Assembly (NCBI RefSeq): GCF_030317105.1
Contig: NZ_JASZYG010000013.1
Span: forward strand, 99,739 to 163,738
Length of the DNA: 64,000 nucleotides
Source: Variovorax brevis
GTDB taxonomy: Bacteria; Pseudomonadota; Gammaproteobacteria; Burkholderiales; Burkholderiaceae_C
Direction of reading: 5' to 3'
A program made the position numbers and the translations under genes. Shown here one piece after another: positions 25,434 to 34,447 of this stretch. The notes under the pieces are model-generated. The model was given only the letters and a program-made list of their open reading frames with translations, had not been told where the DNA came from and searched no databases. Each line of letters opens with the position of its first letter. Position 1 is the stretch's first letter.

Positions 25434-27112
25434 TGAGCGCGACCCGTGAGGAGATCGTTGCCGACTACGTGATCGTCGGGGCCGGCACTGCCGGCTGCGT
25501 GCTCGCAAGCAGGTTGTCGGCGAACGGCACGTACAAGGTGATGCTGATCGAGGCCGGTGGCCGGGACCGTCATCCGATGATCCACATCCCGGCCGGCTTC
25601 CTGCGGCTGCTCGACCATCCGAGCATCACCTGGAACTACAAGACAGCGCCCGAGGCGCAGGCGAGCGAGCGCGAGATCCTGTTCCCGCGCGGCCGCGGCC
25701 TCGGCGGTTCAAGCTCGATCAACGGGCTGCTCTATGTGCGACCGTTCGCGGCCGACATCGACGCCTGGGAAGCGGGCGGCGCCGTCGGCTGGAACTTTGC
25801 CAACTGCCTGCCCTACTACAGCCGCTCGGAGACATGGCAGGACGGCAGCGACCCGCGCCGCGGCAGCGACGGCCCGATCCAGGTCACACGCGTGTCGTCG
25901 CCGCCCGCAGTTTGCGCCGAAGTCATCAAGGCCGGCCAGGAACTGGGGCTCGACATGATCGACGATCCCAACGCCACCACGCGCGGTCCTTCGATCTGGT
26001 ACTACCAGCAGACGCGTCACGGCCGTGTGCGGTCGAGTGCTGCGCGTGGCTACCTGTGGCCTGTCGCCGCGCGCCCCAACCTCAGCGTGCACACCGACCT
26101 GCACGTGACGCGCGTGACCATGGAAGGCGAGGGCGCCTCGCGCACGGCGACCGGGGTCGAATGCCGGAGTGCCAACGGCGACGTGGTGGCAGTCAAGGCG
26201 CGCCGCGAAGTCATCCTGAGCGCGGGCGTCATCGGTTCGCCACGCCTCCTGGAAATGAGTGGCATCGGCGACCCCGACGTCCTCGACAACGCGGGCATTC
26301 GCACGCAAGTCGCGCTAGGCGGCGTCGGCAACAACTTGCAAGACCACTACGTGACGCGTCTGTGCTTTCGCATCCAGGGCATCGCGACCGCCAACGAGCG
26401 ATCGCACGGTGCCGCACTTGCGAGGGAAGTCGCAAAGTACGTGGTCTCGGGTGGCGGCCTCCTGACCTACAGCGCCGCCGTGATCGGCGCGTTCGCGTCG
26501 TCGGGGCTGGTCGATCGTCCCGACGTGCAGTTCGTGATCGCGCCCGGCAGCTTCAAGGAAGGACGGATCGGCCAACTCGAGAATGAGCCCGGCTTGTCGT
26601 TCGGCGTGTGGCAGATGCGCCCCGAGAGCCGCGGCCACGTGCATTTGTTGTCGAGCGACGGCAGCCAGGCGCCGGCCATCGCACCGCGCTACCTCAGCAG
26701 CGAACTGGACCGGCGGACGACGATCGCCGGCCTGCGCATCGGCCGCGCGCTGGCGAAGCAGCCCTCTCTGGCGCCCTACGTTGTCGGCGAGACGGTACCT
26801 GGCCCGCAGGCCGACAACGATGACGCCTTGCTGCAATACGCACGCGACAACGGCTCGACCGTCTACCACGGCGTCGGCACTTGCCGCATGGGCGCGGACC
26901 CTGGCGAGGGCGCCGTCGTCGATGCGGAACTGCGCGTGCACGGTATCCAGCGCCTGCGGGTGATCGACGGCTCGATCATGCCGACGATGACCTCGACCAA
27001 CACCAACGCAACGGTGCTGATGATCGCCGAGCGCGCCGCGGACATGCTGCTGAGTGAAGCGCAACGCGCACTGGGCGCCGGTGCGCGCGCGGTGGCGCGG
27101 CACCCGGCATGA
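25433..27112 (+). CDS. GMC-family FAD alcohol oxidoreductase
   Basis: The 559-residue protein has the FAD motif DYVIVGAGTAGCVLASRLSA (about 11-30), the GMC signature PRGRGLGGSSSINGLLYVRP, the second signature ILSAGVIGSPRLLEMSGIGD and the catalytic His-Asn pair in VYHGVGTCRMG and STNTNATVLMIAE. It is of the choline/alcohol dehydrogenase type and soluble. It probably oxidises a primary alcohol to the aldehyde for the ALDH encoded first in the array. Long upstream in-frame sequence is antisense noise; ATG 25433 overlaps the previous stop. Confidence 0.9.
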   Translation: MSATREEIVADYVIVGAGTAGCVLASRLSANGTYKVMLIEAGGRDRHPMIHIPAGFLRLLDHPSITWNYKTAPEAQASEREILFPRGRGLGGSSSINGLLYVRPFAADIDAWEAGGAVGWNFANCLPYYSRSETWQDGSDPRRGSDGPIQVTRVSSPPAVCAEVIKAGQELGLDMIDDPNATTRGPSIWYYQQTRHGRVRSSAARGYLWPVAARPNLSVHTDLHVTRVTMEGEGASRTATGVECRSANGDVVAVKARREVILSAGVIGSPRLLEMSGIGDPDVLDNAGIRTQVALGGVGNNLQDHYVTRLCFRIQGIATANERSHGAALAREVAKYVVSGGGLLTYSAAVIGAFASSGLVDRPDVQFVIAPGSFKEGRIGQLENEPGLSFGVWQMRPESRGHVHLLSSDGSQAPAIAPRYLSSELDRRTTIAGLRIGRALAKQPSLAPYVVGETVPGPQADNDDALLQYARDNGSTVYHGVGTCRMGADPGEGAVVDAELRVHGIQRLRVIDGSIMPTMTSTNTNATVLMIAERAADMLLSEAQRALGAGARAVARHPA

Positions 27113-28020
27113 GGGGGAGCGCCTGGCTGGGCGTCTACCTGCGCCTGGCCACGCTGCTGCTGCCCGTCATCTGTTGTGCCGCCGTCGGTGCGGCCTGGGC
27201 GATCAAGAAGAAGGCCTACCCGGCCGAGTTCGTTGCCACGCTGGCGACGGTGGTCAGCACGCCGGCGCTGGTGTTCTACACGCTGATGACGACGCGGCTC
27301 GACGGCGCGCAGTTGTTGGAGGCTGGCGCCGCCTCGCTCCTCGGGCTTGCGGTCGCGGGGGTGCTCAGCGGTGTCGCGTTGCGCAGCATGCAGATGCCTG
27401 CGACAACGCTGGGACCAGCGGCCACCTTTCCCAACGCGGGCAACCTGGGCCTGCCGATCGCGCAGTTCGCGTTCGGCGACAGCGGGTTGGCTGTCGCCCT
27501 CGCGTTCTTCGCGATCAACTCGGTGATGCAGCACACCCTGGGTGTCTGGGTCACGAGCCGTGGCGTCGATCGCGCAGCACGATGGCCCAAGGGCGTTATC
27601 GTGGCCTGTCTGCTTGCGGTGGCATTTCGCACTTTGCGCATCGAGTTGCCCGATCCCGTCATCGAAAGTGCGCGCCTGGTGGGCTCGCTCGCCGTTCCGC
27701 TGATGCTGTTGAGCCTCGGGCATGCGCTGGCGAGCGTGTCGCGCGCGGGCATCCGCCAGGGGGCGCTGCTCGGTGCAATCCGCCTCGTCGTGGGCGTGCT
27801 CGCCGGAGCGCTGGTGGTGCATGCGCTGCGGTTGCCGCCGCTGGTTGCCGGCGTATTGACGTTGCAGCTCGCGATGCCTGTTGCCGTGGTGAGTTCGATC
27901 TATGTGCAGCGCTACAGCAACCATGGCGACGAGGCCGCCGGCGCGGTGCTGGTATCGACAGCCGCCTTCTTCGTGCTGTGCCCGCTGCTCATCTGGTTCG
28001 CGGACACGAGCCGCTTTTGA
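27109..28020 (+). CDS. AEC (auxin efflux carrier) family transporter
   Basis: A 303-residue integral membrane protein with about ten hydrophobic segments, starting inside the end of the GMC gene (ATGA overlap). It contains the AEC pore motif region FPNAGNLGLPIAQFAFGDSG and the pseudo-symmetric second half (LVGSLAVPLMLLSLGHALAS, PPLVAGVLTLQLAMPVAVVS). AEC carriers move organic acids (malonate, malate) in bacteria. Together with the TRAP system downstream it gives the cluster a second transport route, possibly export of a by-product. Confidence 0.88.
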   Translation: MRGSAWLGVYLRLATLLLPVICCAAVGAAWAIKKKAYPAEFVATLATVVSTPALVFYTLMTTRLDGAQLLEAGAASLLGLAVAGVLSGVALRSMQMPATTLGPAATFPNAGNLGLPIAQFAFGDSGLAVALAFFAINSVMQHTLGVWVTSRGVDRAARWPKGVIVACLLAVAFRTLRIELPDPVIESARLVGSLAVPLMLLSLGHALASVSRAGIRQGALLGAIRLVVGVLAGALVVHALRLPPLVAGVLTLQLAMPVAVVSSIYVQRYSNHGDEAAGAVLVSTAAFFVLCPLLIWFADTSRF

Positions 28021-28030
28021 CAAATTTTCC

Positions 28031-29059
28031 ATGAACTCATCTGACCAAACCATTGCCGCGCGGCGTCGCCGACTGCTGATCACCGGCGTTCCGCCGCAAA
28101 AAGTCATTGACCGTGCCGAGGCGTCTTTCGACGTCACGATCTGGCGCGAGCCCACGCCGATCGGGGCGCGACTCGCAGGCGAAGCTCAAGGGCACGACGC
28201 GGTGATTGTCATGCCGGGCGACAAGCTCGACGCGGCATGCATTGGCGCGCTTCCGCGCAGCGTGCAGGTGCTCGCGACCTACTCGGTCGGCTTCGACCAC
28301 ATCGACCTCGCCGCCGCGACCGCGCGCCGGCTCCCGGTCTTCAACACGCCCGACGTGCTCACCGAGTCGGTGGCCGACCTCGCGCTGTTCCTGATCCTTG
28401 CCGCTGCGCGCGACACGACGTCTGCAGAGCGCACCTTGCGCGAGGGCCGCTGGGGCCCATGGGCGCCGACCTCGATGCTGGGCCGCTCGCTTCAGGGCCA
28501 GCGGCTCGGAATCTTCGGCATGGGCCGCATCGGGCAGGCGATTGCGAGGCGCGCATCGGCCTTCGGCATGCAACTGCACTATCACAACCGCTCGCGTCTG
28601 CCGGCCGGGCGGGAAGCTGGCGCCGTCTTCCACGACAGCCTCGAAGGCTTGCTGGCGCAGAGCGACGTACTGTGCATCTGCGCACCCTCCGGCCCCGAGC
28701 TGCGCAACGCCGTCGATGCGCGGCGCCTGGCTTGCCTGCCGCGCGGCGCGATCGTGGTGAACGTCGCGCGCGGCGATCTCGTCGACGAACCCGCGCTGTT
28801 CGAGGCCGTTCATGTGGGCCGCGTCGGCGCCATCGGGTTCGACGTCTACCGCAACGAGCCGCGCATTGACCCGCACTGGCTCGACCTGCCGCACGCCACG
28901 CTGCTGCCCCACATTGGCAGCGCAACGACTGAAGTCCGAACTGCAATGGGGATGACCGCGCTCGATGGTGTCGAGTCCCACTTTGCCGGGCGGCCCGCGG
29001 CGAACCTGCTCAATCCCGAATCGTGCCCAACGAGCGACATCGCTCATGGAAATTCCTAG
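28031..29059 (+). CDS. D-2-hydroxyacid dehydrogenase (glyoxylate/hydroxypyruvate reductase-like)
   Basis: The 342-residue enzyme has the Rossmann motif GIFGMGRIGQAIARRASAFG, the active-site segments VNVARGDLVDEPAL (arginine) and NEPRIDPHW (glutamate) and the catalytic histidine in LLPHIGSATTEVR. These reduce 2-keto acids such as glyoxylate or hydroxypyruvate with NAD(P)H. It is the last gene before the second operator, 11 bases after the AEC gene. It may interconvert a keto acid released by the HpaI-type aldolase. Confidence 0.9.
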   Translation: MNSSDQTIAARRRRLLITGVPPQKVIDRAEASFDVTIWREPTPIGARLAGEAQGHDAVIVMPGDKLDAACIGALPRSVQVLATYSVGFDHIDLAAATARRLPVFNTPDVLTESVADLALFLILAAARDTTSAERTLREGRWGPWAPTSMLGRSLQGQRLGIFGMGRIGQAIARRASAFGMQLHYHNRSRLPAGREAGAVFHDSLEGLLAQSDVLCICAPSGPELRNAVDARRLACLPRGAIVVNVARGDLVDEPALFEAVHVGRVGAIGFDVYRNEPRIDPHWLDLPHATLLPHIGSATTEVRTAMGMTALDGVESHFAGRPAANLLNPESCPTSDIAHGNS

Positions 29060-29091
29060 TATGTGTGCAATATCTAATTACGTGTCATACA

Positions 29092-29119
29092 TTGACATAA
29101 AAGTGTAGACACTTATACT
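29092..29119 (+). promoter_or_regulatory. dctP promoter with the second copy of the GntR-type operator
   Basis: TTGACA (29092-29097) and TATACT (29114-29119) are 16 bases apart, and a perfect 14-bp palindrome AAGTGTAGACACTT (29101-29114) fills the spacer. The 16-mer at 29100-29115 matches 18755-18770 at 13 positions. Repressor binding here would block RNA polymerase directly. A TSS near 29126 makes ATG 29125 unlikely as the dctP start. Confidence 0.75.
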
Positions 29120-29163
29120 AGTCCATGAAGACACATCCACTTGACAACAGAGACACAACCGCC

Positions 29164-30192
29164 ATGCACGAACTTCTTCCACGCCGCTCATTCCTCCACG
29201 CGCTCGGCACCCTGCCGCTCGTCGGCAGTGGCCTTCTGACAGCCGGTCCGGTCTTTGCCCAGGACGCCAAGTTCACCCTGAAGTACGCCAACAACCTGCC
29301 CCTGAGTCATCCGATGAACATCCGGGCCAAGGAGGCATCGCAGGCCATCAAGCGCGATACGCAAGGGGCGGTCGACCTGCAGATCTTCCCGAGCGGCCAG
29401 ATGGGCAGTGACACCGACATGCTGTCGCAAGTGCGCGCTGGCGCGATCGACTTCATGACGCTGGGAGGCGATGTGCTCTCCACGCTGGTGCCGGTTGCGT
29501 CGATCTGCAGCGTCGGCTTTGCGTTCAAGGACTACGACCAGGTCTGGGCCGCGATGGACGGTGACCTGGGCGCGCACATCCGCGAGGCGATCTCCAAGGC
29601 CGGTCTGATCGCAATGGAAAAGAGCTGGGACAACGGTTTCCGTCACCTCACGACGTCCAACAAGCCGGTGAACACGCCGGCCGATCTGAAGGGCATGAAG
29701 ATCCGTGTGCCGGTCAGCCCGCTGTGGACGTCCTTGTTCAAGTCACTCGATGCGGCGCCGGCCGGTATCAACTTCAGCGAGGTGTATTCGGCTCTGCAGA
29801 CGAAGGTCGTTGAAGGCCAGGAAAACCCGCTCGCCCTGATCGACGCCGTGCGGCTCTATGAAGTGCAAAAGTACTGTTCGCTGACGGGGCACATCTGGAG
29901 CAACTACTGGTTCCTGGCGAATGCCCGCGGCTGGAACAAGCTGCCCAAGGACATCCAGAACGTGTTGGCCAAGCACCTGAACGCAGCCGGCGTCAACGAG
30001 CGTGCCGACCTGGTCGCCCTCAACACCAGGCTGCAAGCACAACTCACCGACAAGGGCCTGACGTTCAACAAGGTCGACACCGCCCCGTTCCGCGCCGCGC
30101 TGCAAAAGGCCGGCTTCTATGCCGAGTGGAACAAGAAGTACGGCAAGGACGCCTGGACGATCCTGGAAAAGTACGCCGGCGCTCTGGCCTGA
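29164..30192 (+). CDS. dctP: TRAP transporter solute-binding protein (DctP family)
   Basis: Starting at ATG 29164 the protein has 342 residues and a Tat-like or Sec export signal (RRSFLHALGTLPLVGSGLLT ... VFAQD). The mature part has the DctP fold: LKYANNLPLSHPMNIRAKEA, IFPSGQMGSDTDMLSQVRAG, MKIRVPVSPLWTSLFKSLDA (conserved carboxylate-binding arginine) and EVYSALQTKVVEGQENPLAL. It should bind an organic acid in the periplasm. The upstream ATG 29125 would add 13 residues before the signal and lies at the predicted transcription start. Confidence 0.92.
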   Translation: MHELLPRRSFLHALGTLPLVGSGLLTAGPVFAQDAKFTLKYANNLPLSHPMNIRAKEASQAIKRDTQGAVDLQIFPSGQMGSDTDMLSQVRAGAIDFMTLGGDVLSTLVPVASICSVGFAFKDYDQVWAAMDGDLGAHIREAISKAGLIAMEKSWDNGFRHLTTSNKPVNTPADLKGMKIRVPVSPLWTSLFKSLDAAPAGINFSEVYSALQTKVVEGQENPLALIDAVRLYEVQKYCSLTGHIWSNYWFLANARGWNKLPKDIQNVLAKHLNAAGVNERADLVALNTRLQAQLTDKGLTFNKVDTAPFRAALQKAGFYAEWNKKYGKDAWTILEKYAGALA

Positions 30193-30211
30193 CCCGATTC
30201 AGGACCAACCC

Positions 30212-32098
30212 ATGACCACCACGCTGCACGAGGGCACGCCGGCGAGCGCCACGCCGGTCCGTACCAACGCCATCGCCCGCGCCGCACAGCGCCTCGAGTC
30301 CGCGATCCAATGGAGCACCGAACTGCTCGCTGTGTGCCTGATGGTGGCCGAGGTGAGCCTGCTGCTCACCAACGTCATCTTCCGCTACGCGCTGCACGAT
30401 CCGCTGGTGTGGGGGGATGAGCTTGCGTCTCTGCTCTTCATCTGGCTGGCGATGATCGGCGCGGTGATCGCATTGCAGCGCGGCGAGCACATGCGCCTGA
30501 CGACGTTCGTTGCGCGCATGGCGCCGGGCGCACGCGCGCTGTGCAACACGCTGGCGGACGTCATAACGGTCGCTTTCGTGCTGTTGCTGATCGGCCCGGC
30601 CTGGGAATACGCCCAGGAAGAATGGGCGATCACCACGCCCGCGCTCGGCATCCCGAACACCTTCCGTGTGATGTCCATCGTGGTGGGCGCGGCGCTCATG
30701 CTCGCTATTGCGGCGCTGCGATTGACGGAGCGCGCAGCGCCACGCGATGCGGCCAAGTCGATCGCAGTCGTTGCCGGCCTTGCAGCGGTCCTGTATTTTG
30801 CACGGCCCTTGCTGGCCGCACTGGGCACCTTCAACCTGGTGCTGTTCCTGGTGATCGGCGTGGCCACGCTGGTCGCGATCGGCGTGCCGATCATGGTTGC
30901 CTTCGGGCTGTCGACGCTGGCCTATCTCGCCAGTGCAACCCAGGCGCCGCTGCTCATCGTGGTCAGTCGCATGGACGAGGGCATGTCCGGCATCATCCTG
31001 CTCGCCGTGCCACTGTTCGTGCTGCTCGGCGCGCTGATCGAGGCGATGGGCATGGCCCGCGCGATGATCCGCTTCCTCGCGTCGTTGATCGGCCACGTGC
31101 GGGGTGGCCTGTCCTACGTGCTGGTCGGCGCAATGTACCTGGTGTCGGGGATCTCCGGCTCGAAGGTGGCCGACATGGCCGCAGTCGCGCCGGCGCTATT
31201 CCCCGAAATGAAGAATCGTGGCGAGGACGACGGCGAACTGGTGTCGATGCTTGCCGCGTCGGGCGCGATGTCCGAAACCATTCCGCCGAGCCTCGTGCTG
31301 ATAACGATCGGATCGGTCACGGGTGTGTCGATCGCGGCATTGTTCACCGGCGGCTTCATGCCGGCGGTGATCGGCGCGTTAGCCATGGTGGCCGTGATCT
31401 TCATGAAATCGCGCCGGCAGAGCCTGGAGGGCGTCCGCAAAGCCACGCCGAAGGAAATCGGCAGGGCACTGACATTTGCCCTGCCTGCGGTCATCCTGCC
31501 GTTCGTGATTCGCGCAGCGGTGGTCGAAGGCGTGGCCACCGCCACCGAGGTGTCGGCGATCGGCGTGGCCTACACCTTCATCGTTGGCACGCTGGTTTAC
31601 CGCGAGTTCGACTGGAAGCGTCTCTATCCGATCCTGGTCGAAGCGGCGTCGCTGTCGGGCGCCATCCTGATCATCATCGGCTGCGCCACGGCGATGGCCT
31701 GGGCGCTGACGCAGTCGGGCTTCTCGGCACACGTGGCGCACCTGATGACGGCGCTCGGTGGCGGCAAGACGGGCTTCCTGATCGTCTCGGCCATCGCGTT
31801 CGTGCTGCTCGGCAGCTTTCTCGAAGGCATACCGGCGATCGTGTTGTTCGGACCCTTGTTGTTCCCCGTGGCGCGCGCCTTGGGCGTGCACGAAGTCCAC
31901 TACGCGATGGTCGTGATCTTCTCGATGGGGCTGGGGCTCTTTGCACCGCCCATTGGCGTCGGCTACTACGCGGCCTGTGCGATCGGCAAGGTCGATCCGG
32001 ATCGCGCGATGAAACGGATCTGGCCTTACCTCGGGGCTCTGATCGTGGCACTCGTGGTGATCGCTGCCTTCCCATGGCTGTCGATCGGCTTCCTCTGA
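30212..32098 (+). CDS. dctQM: TRAP transporter fused permease (DctQ-DctM)
   Basis: A 628-residue fusion. Residues 25-180 are the four-helix DctQ part (FRYALHDPLVWGDELASLLF is the DctQ signature). About 200-628 is the large DctM part with repeated helices (VGVPIMVAFGLSTLAY-like, SGISGSKVADMAAVAPALFP, AMSETIPPSLVLITIG, GLGLFAPPIGVGYYAACAIG). ATG 30212 follows dctP by 19 bases. Fused QM permeases are a known TRAP subtype. With DctP it forms a sodium-driven uptake system for the pathway substrate. Confidence 0.92.
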   Translation: MTTTLHEGTPASATPVRTNAIARAAQRLESAIQWSTELLAVCLMVAEVSLLLTNVIFRYALHDPLVWGDELASLLFIWLAMIGAVIALQRGEHMRLTTFVARMAPGARALCNTLADVITVAFVLLLIGPAWEYAQEEWAITTPALGIPNTFRVMSIVVGAALMLAIAALRLTERAAPRDAAKSIAVVAGLAAVLYFARPLLAALGTFNLVLFLVIGVATLVAIGVPIMVAFGLSTLAYLASATQAPLLIVVSRMDEGMSGIILLAVPLFVLLGALIEAMGMARAMIRFLASLIGHVRGGLSYVLVGAMYLVSGISGSKVADMAAVAPALFPEMKNRGEDDGELVSMLAASGAMSETIPPSLVLITIGSVTGVSIAALFTGGFMPAVIGALAMVAVIFMKSRRQSLEGVRKATPKEIGRALTFALPAVILPFVIRAAVVEGVATATEVSAIGVAYTFIVGTLVYREFDWKRLYPILVEAASLSGAILIIIGCATAMAWALTQSGFSAHVAHLMTALGGGKTGFLIVSAIAFVLLGSFLEGIPAIVLFGPLLFPVARALGVHEVHYAMVVIFSMGLGLFAPPIGVGYYAACAIGKVDPDRAMKRIWPYLGALIVALVVIAAFPWLSIGFL

Positions 32099-32197
32099 TG
32101 ACTGCAGCGAATGACCCTGCCGGCGCCACACGGCACCATCCCCCTCTCCAGCGCGACGGCTCGCGCGCTCGCCGCTCACCAAGCTGAAAGAAAAGCC

Positions 32198-33178
32198 ATG
32201 CACTTTGTTCGCCCGTTCCTCACTTTCGTTGCGGCAGCAACGCTGGCCATCGCCGCGACGGCGCAGACCTATCCCGCCAAACCGATCAAGCTCATCGTCC
32301 CTTTCAGTCCGGGCGGCGCCACCGACATCGTCGGGCGCATCTGGGCCGATGCCGCCAGCAAGGAACTGGGGCAACCGGTCGTCGTCGACAACCGCGCCGG
32401 CGGCGGCGGCAGTATCGGCTCTGTCGTGGTGGCGCACGCCGCCGCGGATGGCTACACCCTTGGCATCGCGACCGTCGGCACGCACGCGGCCAACATCGCC
32501 TGCAATCCCAAAGGCGGCTACAACGCGGTGAAAGACTTCACGCCCATCAGCAACCTTGCACGCACGCCCAATGTGCTGACCGTCAACACCTCGGTGCCTG
32601 TGCGGGGCATGCCTGAACTGCTGGCCTACATCAAGAAGAACCCTGGCAAGGTGCGCTATGCGACGGGCGGCACCTGCGGCGTGCATCATCTGACGGGCGC
32701 CATGTTCACCTCGCTCACCGGTGCCGACCTGACGCATGTGCCGTACCGAGGATCGGGCCTGGCGCTGACCGACGTGATCGGGGGGCACGTAGAGATGTTC
32801 TTCGATAGCCTCCCGGGCTCCCTGCCCTCGATCCAGGCCCAGCGGCTGCGTCCGGTTGCCGTGGCATGGGAGACACGCTTGCCTTCGCTGCCGAACGTGC
32901 CCACCTATGCGGAACTGGGCTTCAAGTCGATCAACGACGCCGTCTGGTACGGCCTGGTCGGACCGGCCAACTTGCCGCCTGCCATTGTCAGCCGACTCAA
33001 TGAGGTGACCCTGAAGGTCATGGCCATGCCAGAGGTGCGAGAGCGCGTGCGGCTGACCGGTTCCGAACCCACGGCTACGACGCCGTCGGAGTTCGGCGCG
33101 GAGATCCGCAGCGCGCTCGAGCGGATGCAATACACCGTCAAGACGCAAGGCATCAGCTTCGATCCGTCCGGCTCCTGA
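32198..33178 (+). CDS. Tripartite tricarboxylate transporter binding protein (Bug family)
   Basis: A 326-residue periplasmic protein with a signal (FLTFVAAATLAIAATAQT) and the Bug signature YPAKPIKLIVPFSPGGATD, then VVVDNRAGGGGSIGSVVVA, THVPYRGSGLALTDVIGG and PNVPTYAELGF. Bug proteins bind carboxylates. No TctA/TctB permease is near, which is usual for the orphan Bug genes of Comamonadaceae. It follows dctQM by 100 bases and may still be in the same transcript. ATG 32198 follows a GAAAG ribosome site. Confidence 0.9.
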   Translation: MHFVRPFLTFVAAATLAIAATAQTYPAKPIKLIVPFSPGGATDIVGRIWADAASKELGQPVVVDNRAGGGGSIGSVVVAHAAADGYTLGIATVGTHAANIACNPKGGYNAVKDFTPISNLARTPNVLTVNTSVPVRGMPELLAYIKKNPGKVRYATGGTCGVHHLTGAMFTSLTGADLTHVPYRGSGLALTDVIGGHVEMFFDSLPGSLPSIQAQRLRPVAVAWETRLPSLPNVPTYAELGFKSINDAVWYGLVGPANLPPAIVSRLNEVTLKVMAMPEVRERVRLTGSEPTATTPSEFGAEIRSALERMQYTVKTQGISFDPSGS

Positions 33179-33439
33179 CCTGCCGCAATTGCCCCCATTG
33201 AAAGAACTCCAGGCGAGGTCGAGGGTCTTTCCGCGGGGCTGCCTCCATCCTGATTTGCAACACAGCCAGCGCTCAAGGTGTGCGGATATGAAAGCGCGTT
33301 CCGCATTCGGCGACCACCGCTTTCCACCGAGGCTGCTGGGGCGCCCCGACGGAAGGAGACTCGCTGCGAGCTTGCCCCGGGACTCGAATGGTGGACCTGC
33401 CCCGTAAGATCGAGGGATGGCACTTTCGGCGGCTTCAAC

Positions 33440-34444
33440 ATGGTAGGGTCTAATGGCAAGCTGACAAGCAGGGACGTCGCGCGTCTGGCGGGGGTCTCTC
33501 AAGCAACGGTCTCGCGCGTTCTTCAAAATTCTCCACTGGTGCAGCCAGCGACTCGCCAGGCTGTGCTCGACGCGATTGCGCAATCCGGCTACGCCCCCAA
33601 CGCCGCCGCCCGCTGGATGCGCACCCGGCGAACCGACATCATTGCATTGGTGGTCGCCAACCTGGCGGTCAACCCGCTCTACCCCGCCATGCTGCAATTG
33701 CTGTCGACTGCACTGCGCAAGCGCGGCATGTCGGCGTCGGTCTATGAAGAGGAAGACTTCAGCGAAAGCACGTTGCGGAGGATCGTCGAAGGCGGCGTGG
33801 ACGGCGTCATCACCACCACGGCCATGGAGGCCTCGGTGCCTTTTCTGGAGCGCATCGCCGAGCAGGTGCCCCTGATACTGCTCCACCGGACCGTCAGCTC
33901 CAAGGCGTTCGATCAATTCTCCAGCGACAACCACGCGAGCGGAGCCGCCGTCGCGAGCTTCTTCGCGAAGCACGGACGAAAGAAGATCGGCCTCATCTCG
34001 GGATACAACCTGCCAAGCACGCTGCGTGAGCGGGAGCAGGGGTTCACAGCGGAACTGGCCCGCCGAGGCCTGCAACTCAAGGAATACGCGATCGCTCGCG
34101 TGCCGAAGTTTTCCTATGCCGCCGGTGCCGAAGCCGCACGCGAGATCATGAAGGTGCATGGCGTCAACGCCATCTTCGGCGTCAACGACATCGTGGCCAT
34201 CGGCGCACTCGACGGGCTGCGTTCGAAGGGGCTCGCAGTGCCGGACGACGTCTGGGTCGTGGGCCACGACGATGTCCCGATGGCGGCTTGGGACTGCATC
34301 AACCTGACGACGGTCGCCCAGTCGCGCGAGGCGATGGTGGACGCGGCCGTTGCACGCCTGTGCGCCCGCCTTGACAACCAGGACCTGCGGCCCAAACGCG
34401 TCGTCCTACCCTACGAGTTCATCCGGCGCGGCACGGCGGGCTGA
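33440..34444 (+). CDS. LacI-family transcriptional regulator
   Basis: The 334-residue protein starts at ATG 33440 with the LacI helix-turn-helix (LTSRDVARLAGVSQATVSRV, LQNSPLVQPATRQAVLDAIA) and the hinge region SGYAPNAAARWMRTRRTDII. A periplasmic-binding-like ligand domain follows (DNHASGAAVASFFAKHGRKK, GVNDIVAIGALDGLRSKGLA, PDDVWVVGHDDVPMAAW). It is convergent with the Bug/TauD operon. A palindrome at 36374-36389, upstream of tauD, is its most likely operator. The upstream in-frame extension from 33278 is not preferred. Confidence 0.9.
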   Translation: MVGSNGKLTSRDVARLAGVSQATVSRVLQNSPLVQPATRQAVLDAIAQSGYAPNAAARWMRTRRTDIIALVVANLAVNPLYPAMLQLLSTALRKRGMSASVYEEEDFSESTLRRIVEGGVDGVITTTAMEASVPFLERIAEQVPLILLHRTVSSKAFDQFSSDNHASGAAVASFFAKHGRKKIGLISGYNLPSTLREREQGFTAELARRGLQLKEYAIARVPKFSYAAGAEAAREIMKVHGVNAIFGVNDIVAIGALDGLRSKGLAVPDDVWVVGHDDVPMAAWDCINLTTVAQSREAMVDAAVARLCARLDNQDLRPKRVVLPYEFIRRGTAG

Positions 34445-34447
34445 ACC

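Noticed and set aside
22248..25508. 1086-codon minus-strand ORF
   Set aside because: It is antisense to the flavoprotein and CoA-transferase genes, arginine/histidine-rich and without domains; a typical shadow ORF in GC-rich DNA.
18797..32098. Reading the array as a carnitine (cai) or choline pathway
   Set aside because: CaiB-type, GMC and ALDH members occur in those routes, but no CaiC/CaiD set, betaine enzymes or BCCT carrier is present, and the TRAP system and HpaI aldolase do not fit.
31379..34267. 962-codon minus-strand ORF
   Set aside because: Antisense to dctQM, the Bug gene and lacI, all with clear family motifs; composition is that of a shadow frame.
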